Positions 18,167-27,253 of a DNA stretch of 64,000 bases are shown one piece after another. The notes beneath the pieces were generated by a model. That model saw only the letters and a program-made list of their open reading frames with translations. It was not told where the DNA came from and ran no database searches. The number at the start of each line of letters is the position of its first letter. Within the stretch, counting starts at the first letter, position 1. Both the position numbers and the translations under genes were made by a program. Origin of the DNA: CAYZJV01 sp964482325 (lineage in GTDB: Bacteria; Spirochaetota; Spirochaetia; Sphaerochaetales; Sphaerochaetaceae); assembly GCA_964482325.1 (NCBI GenBank), contig CAYZXD010000008.1:20649-84648 (forward strand), written 5' to 3'.

Positions 18167-18823
18167 ATGCAAGCCCAGTGCATTACCGTAGGTTCATATC
18201 GGACAAATAGTTACATCCTACATGAGAACCGGCAGGCCTGGATCATTGATCCAGGCTTTGACGGTAAATATATCGCTCAGCAGATTCGTGAAAAACATCT
18301 CGTAGTATCGGCAATCCTCCTCACCCACGCTCATTGGGACCACCTGCTCGGCCTTCCGGAACTCATTGAGGAATTTGGGCCATTACCGATTATGATACAC
18401 CCTGAAGAAGCATACTTTCTCGGTGTATCAGGTGGACGGCTCCTGAAAAAATATGCAACAGCTATTGATCCCATGTGGAATACCCTACCTGCTGCGTACT
18501 GGGAAAAAATCCCGGAAGCTACTCACCCTGTTGCTGATGGAGAAATACTGCCTTCGTGCAATCTGCAGGTACTCTATACCCCTGGACATACTCCCGGCTC
18601 GATCGCCTACTATCATCAGGAAGCAGGAATGCTCTTTTCTGGAGATACGTTATTTGCCCAGTCAGTGGGCAGAACGGATCTGCCGAACAGCCTGCCGGAA
18701 CAGATCATTTTGTCTATCAGAGAGAAACTCCTCGTACTGCCTGAAGATACTCAGGTATTCCCGGGACATGGAAGAATGACCACCATAGGCGCGGAAAAAA
18801 GGAGAAACCCCTGGTTGATCTGA
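18167..18823 (+). CDS. MBL-fold metallo-hydrolase (glyoxalase II-like)
   Basis: A 218-residue cytoplasmic metallo-beta-lactamase-fold hydrolase. Metal ligands are visible in THAHWDH, GHTPGS and SGDTLF plus the C-terminal GHG. Size and motifs match the YcbL / type II glyoxalase-like group, which often cleave thioesters, but the substrate is not known. AAGGA precedes the ATG, and the gene follows the RNA-binding protein after two bases, so they share a transcript. Confidence 0.85.
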   Translation: MQAQCITVGSYRTNSYILHENRQAWIIDPGFDGKYIAQQIREKHLVVSAILLTHAHWDHLLGLPELIEEFGPLPIMIHPEEAYFLGVSGGRLLKKYATAIDPMWNTLPAAYWEKIPEATHPVADGEILPSCNLQVLYTPGHTPGSIAYYHQEAGMLFSGDTLFAQSVGRTDLPNSLPEQIILSIREKLLVLPEDTQVFPGHGRMTTIGAEKRRNPWLI

Positions 18824-18835
18824 CTACCAGGGGTT
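18806..18835. terminator. Hairpin between convergent genes (bidirectional terminator)
   Basis: AACCCCTGGT, ten-base loop, ACCAGGGGTT, a perfect 10-bp stem that straddles the MBL stop codon. On the minus strand a TTTTTT run follows after five bases, so it mainly serves the DksA-like gene; on the plus strand no T-run follows. Confidence 0.65.
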
Positions 18836-18858
18836 GAAAAACACATAAGGTTATTTTG

Positions 18859-19224
18859 TTACCAAGAACGACGCTTCGGTCCCTCTTCTCCCGTTTTACA
18901 GGCAACACAGAGAACCGCATAGGGTATAGCCCGGAGTCGCTCCTCGGGAATCTTTGCTCCACACTGCAAACAGGTACCATACCTGCCGTTCTTCAGACGG
19001 GCAAGAGCCGCTTCTACACTCTTCAGCCGATTAGCTGCATGCTGGTTCAGCGCCTCCATTTTCTTGCTCGCAATATCGTCTGCGGCGATATCACCAAGAT
19101 CCTTGATTCCCATAGAATGGATCATCCCACGAAAATCTTCATCTTCAGCCGCTATGCTTTCTACAATCTCCTTGCGCAACTCCAAAAGCCGCTGCTCCAT
19201 TTCAGCATAAAACTCTTCACTCAT
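18859..19224 (-). CDS. DksA/TraR-family C4 zinc-finger protein
   Basis: A 121-residue DksA-like protein: helical coiled-coil N-terminus and a C-terminal zinc finger CLQCG...CVACK. DksA-type proteins enter the RNA polymerase secondary channel and tune transcription with ppGpp, but the acidic tip usual in DksA (DxxDxA) is here EDEDFRG / DLGD, so activity is uncertain. I chose ATG at 19224 because GAGGTG lies seven bases upstream; an in-frame GTG at 19233 has none. Confidence 0.85.
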   Translation of the reverse strand: MSEEFYAEMEQRLLELRKEIVESIAAEDEDFRGMIHSMGIKDLGDIAADDIASKKMEALNQHAANRLKSVEAALARLKNGRYGTCLQCGAKIPEERLRAIPYAVLCVACKTGEEGPKRRSW

Positions 19225-19313
19225 TTCTGTCACCTCAGCATACGTACTTCAAACAGTATCAATAAAGATGTCCGCCTTTTTGCAATACGTCAAGTATAAT
19301 TTCCCCGGATATC

Positions 19314-19919
19314 TCAAGTTTCTAAGAATTTGTCAATGATACGGACAAAATCCTCATACGTTTCAGCGCAGGGAAGCTGAGGTTCCTCCTCCTTAATCCG
19401 TTGTGGAGCACGAAACAATGCACCTTGATCAGCACTTTTAATCATCGTCAGATCGTTATATGAGTCTCCTGCAGCAAAAACAGTGAACCCGATACTCTGG
19501 AGAGCCTTGACCGCTTTACGTTTACCGTCATACTGCCGAAGATGATACCCCTCGATCATACCGGAAGGACCGACTGCCAGCTCATTACAGAAAATAGAGG
19601 GCCAGGCAAGCTTTTCCATAAGCGGCTGGGCAAATTCGGTGAACGTATCACTGAGGATCACCACCTGTGTCTTTGCTCTGATGTTATTAAGAAACTCCAA
19701 AGCACCATCAAGCGGGTTTAACGTTCTAATAACATCCTGAATATCAGCAAGGGTCAACCGATGTTCTCTGAGAATCGCCAACCGACCTCGCATCAACTCA
19801 TCATAATCGGGAATATCCCGTGTCGTTAACCGCAGTTGTTCAATGCCGGTTTTTTCAGCAAAATTAATCCAAATCTCAGGGATGAGCACTCCCTCCAAAT
19901 CAAGACACACAATATGCAT
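19314..19919 (-). CDS. thrH: ThrH: phosphoserine phosphatase / homoserine phosphotransferase
   Basis: A 201-residue HAD-superfamily enzyme that closely follows the ThrH pattern: CLDLEGVLIPEIWI (nucleophile Asp), TTRDIPDYDELM, VVILSDTF and AAGDSYNDLTM. ThrH dephosphorylates phosphoserine and can pass the phosphate to homoserine, linking serine and threonine metabolism. The ATG at 19919 lies one base after the stop of the upstream oxidoreductase, so the two genes are coupled. A longer in-frame start at 19943 would lie inside the upstream gene and adds residues not seen in the family. Confidence 0.9.
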   Translation of the reverse strand: MHIVCLDLEGVLIPEIWINFAEKTGIEQLRLTTRDIPDYDELMRGRLAILREHRLTLADIQDVIRTLNPLDGALEFLNNIRAKTQVVILSDTFTEFAQPLMEKLAWPSIFCNELAVGPSGMIEGYHLRQYDGKRKAVKALQSIGFTVFAAGDSYNDLTMIKSADQGALFRAPQRIKEEEPQLPCAETYEDFVRIIDKFLET

Positions 19920-19920
19920 A

Positions 19921-20925
19921 CTATACTCTCTCACTTCGTCCACTTGATGCTGACCGTATCAGCGCAAGCAGCGTACGGGTATTGCCGAGTGTCCGCTCAA
20001 GTGAACCGACAAACGGTGTGCCCTCAAGGGCAGCTTCGGTAAAATGATCGCACTGCAGCCGATATTGATCTTCAGGTGCGAAACTATACGTCTTGGTGTG
20101 CTCAGGAGTTTTTCCATCGAACACTTCAAAAATCATCTGATGCCGTTCATCACTGAAAAACGGATTGGGTACGGTAAATCGGTGCGTCTGCGTGTAACCT
20201 GACAGCCCGGTATGGAATGGGTACCGCATGCCACAGGAGAAACTCATCTGATAACCGGAAGCGAATCGGAGAATGCCTGTGGTCAGATGATCCACTGAAC
20301 TATCTTGGTGCATATCCATGGTACAGAAAACCTCTACCGGTTCTGCATCAAACAACCACCGGCCGATGGTAATCGGATATACGCCGATATCCCAGAGCGC
20401 ACCCCCCCCCTGAGAAATATCGTATGCATTACGAATATTTTCCCTATCGGTGAGGTTCATCATGAAGGTACCGTGCAGACTTTCCAGTTTTCCAAACTGC
20501 CCAGATTCCAACACATGCTTCAGTGAGATAAGCCGGCTCTGGTGCAGCGGAGCATACGCTTCACCAATCAGCTTTCCCGTAGCATCCCGTAGCGCTATCA
20601 ACTCCTGCACATCTGCAACTGTCAAAGCAAGCGGCTTTTCACACAGCACATGTTTTCCAGCAGCAACCGCCTGCTTGATCCACCTGACATGAAGATGGTT
20701 CGGCAGAGGAATATATACGATATCGATCGAATCATCTTCCAGCAGCTGCTCATAGGAACCATAGGAAACCGGAATACGGTGCTCCTGTGCAAACTCTTGG
20801 GCACGAGAAGTATCTCGTGACGCAACTGCAACCAGTTCAGCAACTTCACTTGCATGAAGGGATGGAATCAGTTGTCTGTGTGCAATGTCAGCAGTTCCCA
20901 GAATACCCCAACGCCCTGTTTTCAC
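19921..20925 (-). CDS. Gfo/Idh/MocA-family oxidoreductase
   Basis: A 334-residue NAD(P)-dependent oxidoreductase with N-terminal Rossmann domain (GILGTADIAHRQLIP), the family mark EKPLAL and a C-terminal substrate domain (GGGALWDIGVYPI). Substrates are usually sugars, inositols or their derivatives; none can be named here. I chose GTG at 20925, which has GGAG seven bases upstream; TTG at 20928 is too close to that site. Confidence 0.85.
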   Translation of the reverse strand: MKTGRWGILGTADIAHRQLIPSLHASEVAELVAVASRDTSRAQEFAQEHRIPVSYGSYEQLLEDDSIDIVYIPLPNHLHVRWIKQAVAAGKHVLCEKPLALTVADVQELIALRDATGKLIGEAYAPLHQSRLISLKHVLESGQFGKLESLHGTFMMNLTDRENIRNAYDISQGGGALWDIGVYPITIGRWLFDAEPVEVFCTMDMHQDSSVDHLTTGILRFASGYQMSFSCGMRYPFHTGLSGYTQTHRFTVPNPFFSDERHQMIFEVFDGKTPEHTKTYSFAPEDQYRLQCDHFTEAALEGTPFVGSLERTLGNTRTLLALIRSASSGRSERV

Positions 20926-20964
20926 CAAATCTCTCCTGTCCTTCGTTTCTTGCTGTGCACTATA

Positions 20965-21720
20965 TCATATCGGCAACGCAAGGAAAACCGCGAGAACACC
21001 TGCCATAACCAGTTCACTCAGTTCTACTGTTGCTCCAAGAACGTCTCCGGTAATCCCGCCGATATACCTACGCCCGGTTCGTGCTATCCAGCAGGTTGCC
21101 AGAATGCCGGTCCCGGCCATGCATACCAGAGGAATCCACTGGGGAAGACCTCCCAATATCACGATTAATACAACCCAGAGGACGGTCACCAGAATATGCC
21201 GTGCATGGGATTCAGTGACCAGTCGGGAAGCAGTTCCCCCCTCTTTTCTTGCATAGGGGTTGCATACAGACTGAAATACCAATAGTGCTCTACTTAAAAC
21301 CGGAATAAAAAACAGCAGTTCCCACCTACCGCTATCCAACACCGAGGCGATTGCAGCAATCTTTCCCACGAGTGCCAGTACCACGGCAATCACACCGAAT
21401 GCTCCGATATGAGAATCTTTCATGATGGCGAGGCGACGTTCTGCCGTCCAGCCCCCGTAAAACCCATCAGCGGTATCGGCTAACCCGTCAAGATGAAAAG
21501 CGCGGGTAAGTATCACCTGAAGCGTTACGATAAGGGCAGCTCCCACAAAAGGCAACGAAAGTGCAACGCTCGTATATCCCGCAAGGGAAATGATTGCACC
21601 AAGGAACGCACCGACGGGAACAAACCAGTAGAGCGCAGTAGCTGGACTTGTGCTCTCTTTCCCCCACAGAGGAATAATCGTCAAGGTTCTGAATGCCGAA
21701 GCCAATCCCCACCCTTTCAT
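20965..21720 (-). CDS. cobS: Adenosylcobinamide-GDP ribazoletransferase (cobalamin synthase)
   Basis: A 251-residue inner-membrane protein with six to seven hydrophobic segments and the CobS motifs FHLDGLADTADGF and MKDSHIGAFG. It joins adenosylcobinamide-GDP to alpha-ribazole to make cobalamin. The ATG overlaps the cobU stop (ATGA). It is the last gene of cobT-cobU-cobS, the nucleotide-loop assembly part of B12 synthesis. No corrin-ring genes are near, which suggests salvage of cobinamide. Confidence 0.93.
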   Translation of the reverse strand: MKGWGLASAFRTLTIIPLWGKESTSPATALYWFVPVGAFLGAIISLAGYTSVALSLPFVGAALIVTLQVILTRAFHLDGLADTADGFYGGWTAERRLAIMKDSHIGAFGVIAVVLALVGKIAAIASVLDSGRWELLFFIPVLSRALLVFQSVCNPYARKEGGTASRLVTESHARHILVTVLWVVLIVILGGLPQWIPLVCMAGTGILATCWIARTGRRYIGGITGDVLGATVELSELVMAGVLAVFLALPI

Positions 21721-22244
21721 AGCGTGATACTTCCTTTGATGGGAACCGGAATACCGGCTACCATCCAGACAACCTGATCAGCAATCTGTGCAATTGCCTG
21801 ATTCAGCCAACCGGCCTGGTCTCTGAAGTGTCTGCTTTCAGGATCTGCAGGGACCAGCCCCTCTCCTACTTCATTGGTCACGACAATCACCGATTGTTCA
21901 CACGATCTAAGCGCAGACAGGAAGGCCGGAATTTCATCATATTCCTGTTGTATCCCATGATGATACAACAGATTTCCCAACCAGACAGTGACACAGTCAA
22001 TGAGGATCACAGAGGCCTGTGATGCAGCTGATGCAATGGCTGTATCGAGATGCAACGGCTCTTCGATGGTCTGTGAAAAAATGCCGGCTCTCCTTCTTTG
22101 ATGGGCTGCTATCCGCTGTACCATCTCTTCGTCTATCGGTTCAGCCGTGGCTACATAGATACGCGGCTGATCATACTGAACAGCCTGCTGTTCAGCCCAG
22201 GTGCTCTTCCCGCTTCGGGCTCCCCCGATAACCAGCGTTACCAT
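21717..22244 (-). CDS. cobU: Adenosylcobinamide kinase / guanylyltransferase
   Basis: A 175-residue cytoplasmic enzyme with the P-loop GGARSGKS at residues ~6-13, the conserved IYVATAEP and HQRRR segments and VTNEVGEGLVP. It phosphorylates and then guanylylates adenosylcobinamide. The ATG at 22244 lies one base after the cobT stop; a longer in-frame start at 22271 would extend into cobT without family support. Confidence 0.93.
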   Translation of the reverse strand: MVTLVIGGARSGKSTWAEQQAVQYDQPRIYVATAEPIDEEMVQRIAAHQRRRAGIFSQTIEEPLHLDTAIASAASQASVILIDCVTVWLGNLLYHHGIQQEYDEIPAFLSALRSCEQSVIVVTNEVGEGLVPADPESRHFRDQAGWLNQAIAQIADQVVWMVAGIPVPIKGSITL

Positions 22245-22245
22245 A

Positions 22246-23334
22246 TCAATTATGCTCCCACAGTCGTGCATCGATTCCCTTTTGATGCAGCAAGGAAACC
22301 GAATCAGTTACCTGTGCTGCTGAGAAGCTTTCCATCTGTTCATACAATGCGAGGGCATTACGGATCAGCGGCCACGCAACAGCTGCTCCTGATCCTTCTC
22401 CGAGGTGCATACGAAGGGAGAGCAGCGGCTGCACCTGAAGAAGCTCAAGCAGATGGCGGTGTCCGACTTCCTTTGATTCATGACAGAATATCATGTAGTG
22501 CAATGCCTCAGGACGAAGTGCCACGGCTATTTCTGCGGCAACGGTGGTGATAAATCCGTCGATGAGCAGCACACAACGTTGTGAAGCCGCAGCAAGCATT
22601 GCGCCGGCAAGTGCTGCAATTTCAAATCCTCCGTAACATTGCAGGGCTTCAAGAGGATCTGTCGGCCTGCCATGCAGCGCAAGCGCTGAAGCAATCACTG
22701 CCTGTTTCTTCTGCAACCCGGCATCATCCAAGCCCGCACCACGTCCGGTGCATACCTGAACATCCTTGCCAGTGCGACACGCCATAAGTGCAGAAGCACT
22801 GGTGGTATTGCCGATTCCCATCTCACCAAAGGCAAAGGTACGGTGCCCGAGCCTGACCAGCTCCTGTACCGTATCCATCCCAACTTGAAGAGCCTGCCAC
22901 ATCTGTTGGGCACTCATGGCAGGGAATTTACTAAAATTCTGAGTTCCCCAGGCGACCTTTCTTGATAGTATCTTTGGGTTATCAGAAAAATCGTGTGCCA
23001 CACCAACATCAATTACGTGCAGACTCAGATTATTCAACTGGCACAGAAGGCCTACCGCCCCGCCACCTCGAACAAAGTTTTCACACTGCTGCCAGGTAAT
23101 TTCCTGAGGACTTGAGGAGACTCCCTGTGCAACGACTCCATGATCTGCAGCAAATAACAGTAACTGCGGCTTGCCGAGCTGCGGATGCAGAGAACCGGTC
23201 ATATCAACAATATCGACAACCAGATGCTCCAATCTACCAAGTGACAACTGCGGTTTCACTTTGTGATTCCAGATATTCCATGCCTGATCACGATAGGTTC
23301 CAAGAGGAGCTTCTACTGAAGGAATAGCATTCAT
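22246..23334 (-). CDS. cobT: Nicotinate-nucleotide-dimethylbenzimidazole phosphoribosyltransferase
   Basis: The 362-residue protein matches CobT in length and motifs: LLLFAADHGVVAQGVS, GEMGIGNTTSASAL and the C-terminal LGEGSGAAVAWPL with the catalytic Glu. It activates the lower-ligand base as alpha-ribazole phosphate. I chose ATG at 23334: the family N-terminus begins there, and a promoter (-10 TACACT) ends just seven bases upstream, which makes the mRNA leaderless and rules out the longer upstream reading frame. There is no Shine-Dalgarno sequence and no room for a cobalamin riboswitch. Confidence 0.93.
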   Translation of the reverse strand: MNAIPSVEAPLGTYRDQAWNIWNHKVKPQLSLGRLEHLVVDIVDMTGSLHPQLGKPQLLLFAADHGVVAQGVSSSPQEITWQQCENFVRGGGAVGLLCQLNNLSLHVIDVGVAHDFSDNPKILSRKVAWGTQNFSKFPAMSAQQMWQALQVGMDTVQELVRLGHRTFAFGEMGIGNTTSASALMACRTGKDVQVCTGRGAGLDDAGLQKKQAVIASALALHGRPTDPLEALQCYGGFEIAALAGAMLAAASQRCVLLIDGFITTVAAEIAVALRPEALHYMIFCHESKEVGHRHLLELLQVQPLLSLRMHLGEGSGAAVAWPLIRNALALYEQMESFSAAQVTDSVSLLHQKGIDARLWEHN

Positions 23335-23341
23335 AAACCGT

Positions 23342-23370
23342 AGTGTACCGATACCGACAGATGCTGTCCA
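23342..23370 (-). promoter_or_regulatory. Promoter of cobTUS (leaderless)
   Basis: Minus strand: TGGACA (23370-23365), 17-base spacer, TACACT (23347-23342), seven bases, then the cobT ATG. The expected +1 is the ATG itself or one base before. Confidence 0.65.
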
Positions 23371-23414
23371 TAAGGAAAGGGACCAGCCTTTTTCATCGAC
23401 TGGTCCCAATGTGA

Positions 23415-25343
23415 TCAAGGAGCAGGATAGAGTTTCGGATACGAATTGCGCATCCCGCGCTGTACCCAAAGATACGGAATAACCAGCCAGTTGTTATCGA
23501 CCGTGGGAACAATCTCTCCCTGAGTCTCGAACGCCTCCATCAGGTAGTACCGAAGATCCTGCTCAGAAGAGAAGAGAATACGGTCAAGCGCCTGTTGAGC
23601 ATCGATACCTGCAGCAGCAAGATGACCTCCTCCACCTTGAGCCCGATACGAATTGATGGCCACTGTATATACCCGGTCATACTGAAAAGCAGCACCGGAT
23701 GGGAGGGTCTTGATAGTGATCCGCTGTCCCGCCGGTTTGGTGATATCCACCACATAGTTGACTCCGGCCAAACTATCATAATTATAGTACCGGGTAGCGG
23801 TATCGTACGTATTATACCGTGGATTGAAAATCAGGTTCCCTTCAGCATCCCGTTTGAAGTTGATCAGGTCATCATCAAGGGATTTCATCTGATTAAACCA
23901 GTATTCGTATGAATATTCCAGGTAGGCCTTGATTTCTCTTCCTGTCATCTCCATGGTAAAGAGTAAATTCTCATATGGATAGAGACTGAAGAGATCCCGG
24001 ACATACACCGGGCCGGATTTGATCGTGGCATCAAGCGACAGGGGAGCCGAAATTGATAATTCAGCACCGCTTTTTTCCAGCTGAATCTGATGAATCAGAT
24101 CGACAAACTTGGAATCGCCGAACATGCTGTCACGGGAGGTGATAGTCTCACTGATGGAGCCCACCTGACGGGATACCCACGTTTTCACCTCGGAAACGGC
24201 ATGTTCATACCTACTCATGAGATCCGTATCCACGGCGAAGGTATCCATGAGTATGGTTTCACCTTCAACAGCGTCCTTTGTCCAGCTCTGGCTTTCCTCA
24301 TCGAAGACAAATGCAACCGTAGCTGCAGCTACCGATCGCGCTCCGTTCAAGGCGCCGAGTATGATTACTTCATCTCCGGAAGGACTCTGCACTACCATGT
24401 CGGTATCCTGATGATCATGCCCGCTGAAAATAATATCAAATCCGTCAACCTGTTGTCCGACGAGCTTACTGGCATTTTCATTACCGAGTTCTTCACTGTC
24501 CCCGCTATAGGTTTCATCGACTCCCGCATGGAACAGACCAACTATCAGGTCAGGTTGTTCCTGTTGTTGAATGATGGGAATCCATTTTTTTGCTGTCTGT
24601 ACCATATCCTCAAAGCGAACCCCTTCGTATAGGTTCTGTGGAAGCCATTTTGGAATATAGGGAGTGATCATTCCCAACACGGCAATACGTAATCCATCGC
24701 GTTCAATAATCGTGTATGGATCTAATACCGGCTCACCGGTTTCAATCCAGACAGCATTGGCTGCAAGATACGGAAAATCAGCTTCCTGATAAACTCGCAT
24801 GTACACATCGGGCCCCGCTTCAATATCATGATTACCCACCGATGCAGCATCGTACTGCATCGCATTCATCACTGAAGGAACGATGTGTGGATCATCGGTA
24901 GCCACAAAATTATAGTAATAGACAATTGGCTGACCCTGAAGGACATCTCCATTGTCTAGCAGAATAACACTCTGATCTAATGCCCGCTGTTCTTTCACAT
25001 AGGAAGCTATCTGCATCTGCGAAGTAGGAGCGTCAGTATCCCGAATAAAATCGTAGGGGAACAGACTACCATGCAGATCACTGGTGGCAATAATCTTCAC
25101 TGTCTTCTGCAGCTCTTCCGGCTTTATTACCGGCTCAGCCACCGGTTCGGGGATTATCGCTTCTTCGGCGACCGGTTCGGGGATTACCACTTCTTCAGCG
25201 ACCGGTTCAGCAACAGGAATAACCGGTTCAGGTTCGGCAACGGGAGCAATTGGCTCCACTTCCTGAGTGGTGGCACACCCTGACAGGGTGAACAGCAGTA
25301 TCATCGTGAACAGTAACAGGCCTGCAAATATATTCCTTTTCAT
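23415..25343 (-). CDS. 5'-nucleotidase / 2',3'-cyclic phosphodiesterase lipoprotein
   Basis: A 642-residue exported protein of the UshA/CpdB family. It has a lipobox (FTLSGC, Cys22), then a Pro/Glu/Val/Ala repeat linker (~residues 28-75), a calcineurin-like phosphoesterase domain (ATSDLHGSLFPYD, DNGDVLQGQP, SVGNHDIEAG, SGHDHQDTD) and a C-terminal 5'-nucleotidase domain (TMEMTGREIKAYLEYS, YDRVYTVAINSY). It would dephosphorylate nucleotides outside the cytoplasm, supplying nucleosides. AGGAGG precedes the ATG. The linker DNA is a 30-bp tandem repeat. Confidence 0.9.
   Translation of the reverse strand: MKRNIFAGLLLFTMILLFTLSGCATTQEVEPIAPVAEPEPVIPVAEPVAEEVVIPEPVAEEAIIPEPVAEPVIKPEELQKTVKIIATSDLHGSLFPYDFIRDTDAPTSQMQIASYVKEQRALDQSVILLDNGDVLQGQPIVYYYNFVATDDPHIVPSVMNAMQYDAASVGNHDIEAGPDVYMRVYQEADFPYLAANAVWIETGEPVLDPYTIIERDGLRIAVLGMITPYIPKWLPQNLYEGVRFEDMVQTAKKWIPIIQQQEQPDLIVGLFHAGVDETYSGDSEELGNENASKLVGQQVDGFDIIFSGHDHQDTDMVVQSPSGDEVIILGALNGARSVAAATVAFVFDEESQSWTKDAVEGETILMDTFAVDTDLMSRYEHAVSEVKTWVSRQVGSISETITSRDSMFGDSKFVDLIHQIQLEKSGAELSISAPLSLDATIKSGPVYVRDLFSLYPYENLLFTMEMTGREIKAYLEYSYEYWFNQMKSLDDDLINFKRDAEGNLIFNPRYNTYDTATRYYNYDSLAGVNYVVDITKPAGQRITIKTLPSGAAFQYDRVYTVAINSYRAQGGGGHLAAAGIDAQQALDRILFSSEQDLRYYLMEAFETQGEIVPTVDNNWLVIPYLWVQRGMRNSYPKLYPAP
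25141..25200. repeat. 30-bp tandem repeat, two units, inside the nucleotidase gene
   Basis: Two adjacent 30-base units (25141-25170 and 25171-25200) match at 27 of 30 positions, with partial copies on both sides. Each encodes ten residues (EPVAEE-V/A-IIP type) of the linker behind the lipid anchor, so copy number could change without breaking the frame. Confidence 0.85.
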
Positions 25344-25450
25344 GGATTCCTCCTGCGAATCATTTCTCTATTACTACCATAGTGTACAATCACCACACAA
25401 TATTCTCAAGTTACTTTCGGAAAAGCGTCGGCTGTGATACAGTGCATCTT

Positions 25451-26368
25451 ATGCATACAGCTGTCGATTTCCTGCTGGCGATCATGCTCGGAGGTACTAT
25501 TTCCTGCATGGTCGTACTCAATACCCAACTCGGTGAACTGGCCACCATGCCCGTTTCATTCCTCATAAATCAGCTCGTCGGCATCATCGTGATCACCATA
25601 ATCATGATCATACTCCGGATTAAACGGGGAAAACCAGCTGTTCGCCAAAAAGCTCCCTGGTATCTTTGGGGAGGAGGTATTTTCGGATTTTTCATCCTGA
25701 ATGCAAATTATCTCACGATTGTCCATATCGGGGCCTCCCTTTCCATGGCTACTGCGGTATTCGGACAGTCTCTCGGTTCTCTTCTTTTTGATCTCACCGG
25801 ATTCATGGGGAGAAAACGGTATGCAGTGAGCAGAAAAAAAGCCATGACCCTCACTGTAAGTCTTATCGGTATTGTGATCATGGCCTCTCAGGGGGGGGCT
25901 TTTGCCATCCCCTACGTTATCATCGGAACACTCACCGGCGCAATAACGATCGTACAGATGGTGTATAATTCACGATTTGCTGCCTACAAAGGGATTTTTT
26001 TCAGTGCCAGGCAGAATGTAATCAGCGGCCTGATCTTTGCTTCAGCTATCTATCTCATTACCGATGCGAAGACGGTTACACACGCATTCACTACCCTTCC
26101 CGATATTCCAATTTTCCTCATTCTCGGAGGAGGCCTGCTTGCCATAGTGGTCGTATCGGGAGCAAACTATGTCATTCCACGAATCCCTGCTATCTATTCG
26201 GCACTGCTGCTCAGCTCTTCACAGATTATTGTGAGTATAGTACTCGACCATTACCTCTATGATCTGTTCAGCGGCCGTCTGCTGCTTGGTGCTGTCATCA
26301 TCTGCATCGGGATGGGAGGAAATGTCTGGGTAGACCAGACAGAGAAACGAAATAGCTCAACGGTCTGA
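25451..26368 (+). CDS. DMT-family transporter with DUF606 (YdcZ) repeats
   Basis: A 305-residue membrane protein with about ten hydrophobic segments arranged as two similar halves, each with the DUF606 pattern (GGTISCMVVLNTQLGE; GAITIVQMVYNSRFA). DUF606 proteins are small-molecule exporters of unknown substrate. I chose ATG at 25451, since the residues before it do not fit the family. There is no Shine-Dalgarno sequence; GATAC about ten bases upstream may be a weak -10. Its 3' end overlaps the convergent glycosylase gene by 12 bases. Confidence 0.82.
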   Translation: MHTAVDFLLAIMLGGTISCMVVLNTQLGELATMPVSFLINQLVGIIVITIIMIILRIKRGKPAVRQKAPWYLWGGGIFGFFILNANYLTIVHIGASLSMATAVFGQSLGSLLFDLTGFMGRKRYAVSRKKAMTLTVSLIGIVIMASQGGAFAIPYVIIGTLTGAITIVQMVYNSRFAAYKGIFFSARQNVISGLIFASAIYLITDAKTVTHAFTTLPDIPIFLILGGGLLAIVVVSGANYVIPRIPAIYSALLLSSSQIIVSIVLDHYLYDLFSGRLLLGAVIICIGMGGNVWVDQTEKRNSSTV

Positions 26369-27253
26369 AGCGATGCCATACCGGATAGGAAGGTCTTCAG
26401 CTACCTGCTCTGCCGGTTCAATAAACCCGTCCCGTATGAGATCTTCAAGACACTGCGCAATCCGTTCACGAGGAAAATCAATGCGCTTGGCGAGAGATTC
26501 GATATCGAGTGCACCCTGTTCAGTCAGAGAAACCAATAACAATCCCCGCAGTTGCCGATTGGATCCGGCAAATTTACTCTGTTTTGCATAATGGGCACTT
26601 CTTCGATTCGGATTGATCAGCACCTTTTTCAGATATACTCCGTAATCCATCAGCGCATAGTACCAATGCCGATAGTCAGTTTGAAACTGCAGTAAATCTT
26701 CCAGCTCACCTTTGAGAACTGTATCAGTTACCTGTGACTCATCCGGGTGAAATTGATGGATCAGCACCCGACGAATATTGGTTTCAAGATAGATGGCGGG
26801 CTTCTGGTAGGCGAAGGCCAGAATCGCGGCAGCGGTTGCAGGCCCGATCATCGGCATCTGGATGAGCTGATCATAATCAGCGGGTAACGTCCATCCGAAT
26901 CGTTCACTTTCCCGAGCAATTGTCCGAAGTGCAAGTGCCCGTCGGTTATAGCCAAGTCCTCGCCAGGCCAACAGCACATCAGATATCTCAGTCTGAGCCA
27001 TTTCGCGGAAACTCGGCCAGTGTGCAAGAAACAGCTGGTATTTGGGAAGAACACGATCGGTCTGGGTCTGTTGCAACATGAGTTCAGAGAGTAATATCCG
27101 GTACGGATCGTCAGTCTCCCGCCAGGGGAATGCTCTTTTCAGGGTCGCATAAGAATCCCACAGTGCATCACTGAACATACGCAGAGCAGCATTGCGACTG
27201 GATTTATCCAATACAGAGAGTGTTATGGGATCCGGTAATGACAGATCATTCAT
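26357..27253 (-). CDS. MutY-like HhH-GPD DNA glycosylase without Fe-S cluster
   Basis: The 298-residue protein has the MutY layout: FPWRETDDPYRILLSELMLQQTQT (catalytic-type Glu57) and the hairpin-helix-hairpin MPMIGPATAAAILAF. Two features differ from true MutY. The catalytic Asp position reads LETNIRRV (Glu157 instead of Asp), and the four cysteines of the 4Fe-4S loop are absent (NPNRRSAHYAKQSKFAGSNR in their place). The last ~60 residues look like a winged helix rather than the MutY Nudix-like domain. It probably acts in base repair, but substrate and mechanism are open. Confidence 0.78.
   Translation of the reverse strand: MNDLSLPDPITLSVLDKSSRNAALRMFSDALWDSYATLKRAFPWRETDDPYRILLSELMLQQTQTDRVLPKYQLFLAHWPSFREMAQTEISDVLLAWRGLGYNRRALALRTIARESERFGWTLPADYDQLIQMPMIGPATAAAILAFAYQKPAIYLETNIRRVLIHQFHPDESQVTDTVLKGELEDLLQFQTDYRHWYYALMDYGVYLKKVLINPNRRSAHYAKQSKFAGSNRQLRGLLLVSLTEQGALDIESLAKRIDFPRERIAQCLEDLIRDGFIEPAEQVAEDLPIRYGIASDR

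Noticed and set aside
23335..23414. Possible cobalamin riboswitch before cobT
   Set aside because: The promoter sits directly before the ATG and leaves no leader; no B12-box-like sequence is seen.
25141..25210. Short direct repeats that could suggest a CRISPR array
   Set aside because: Units are contiguous without spacers and encode an in-frame protein linker.
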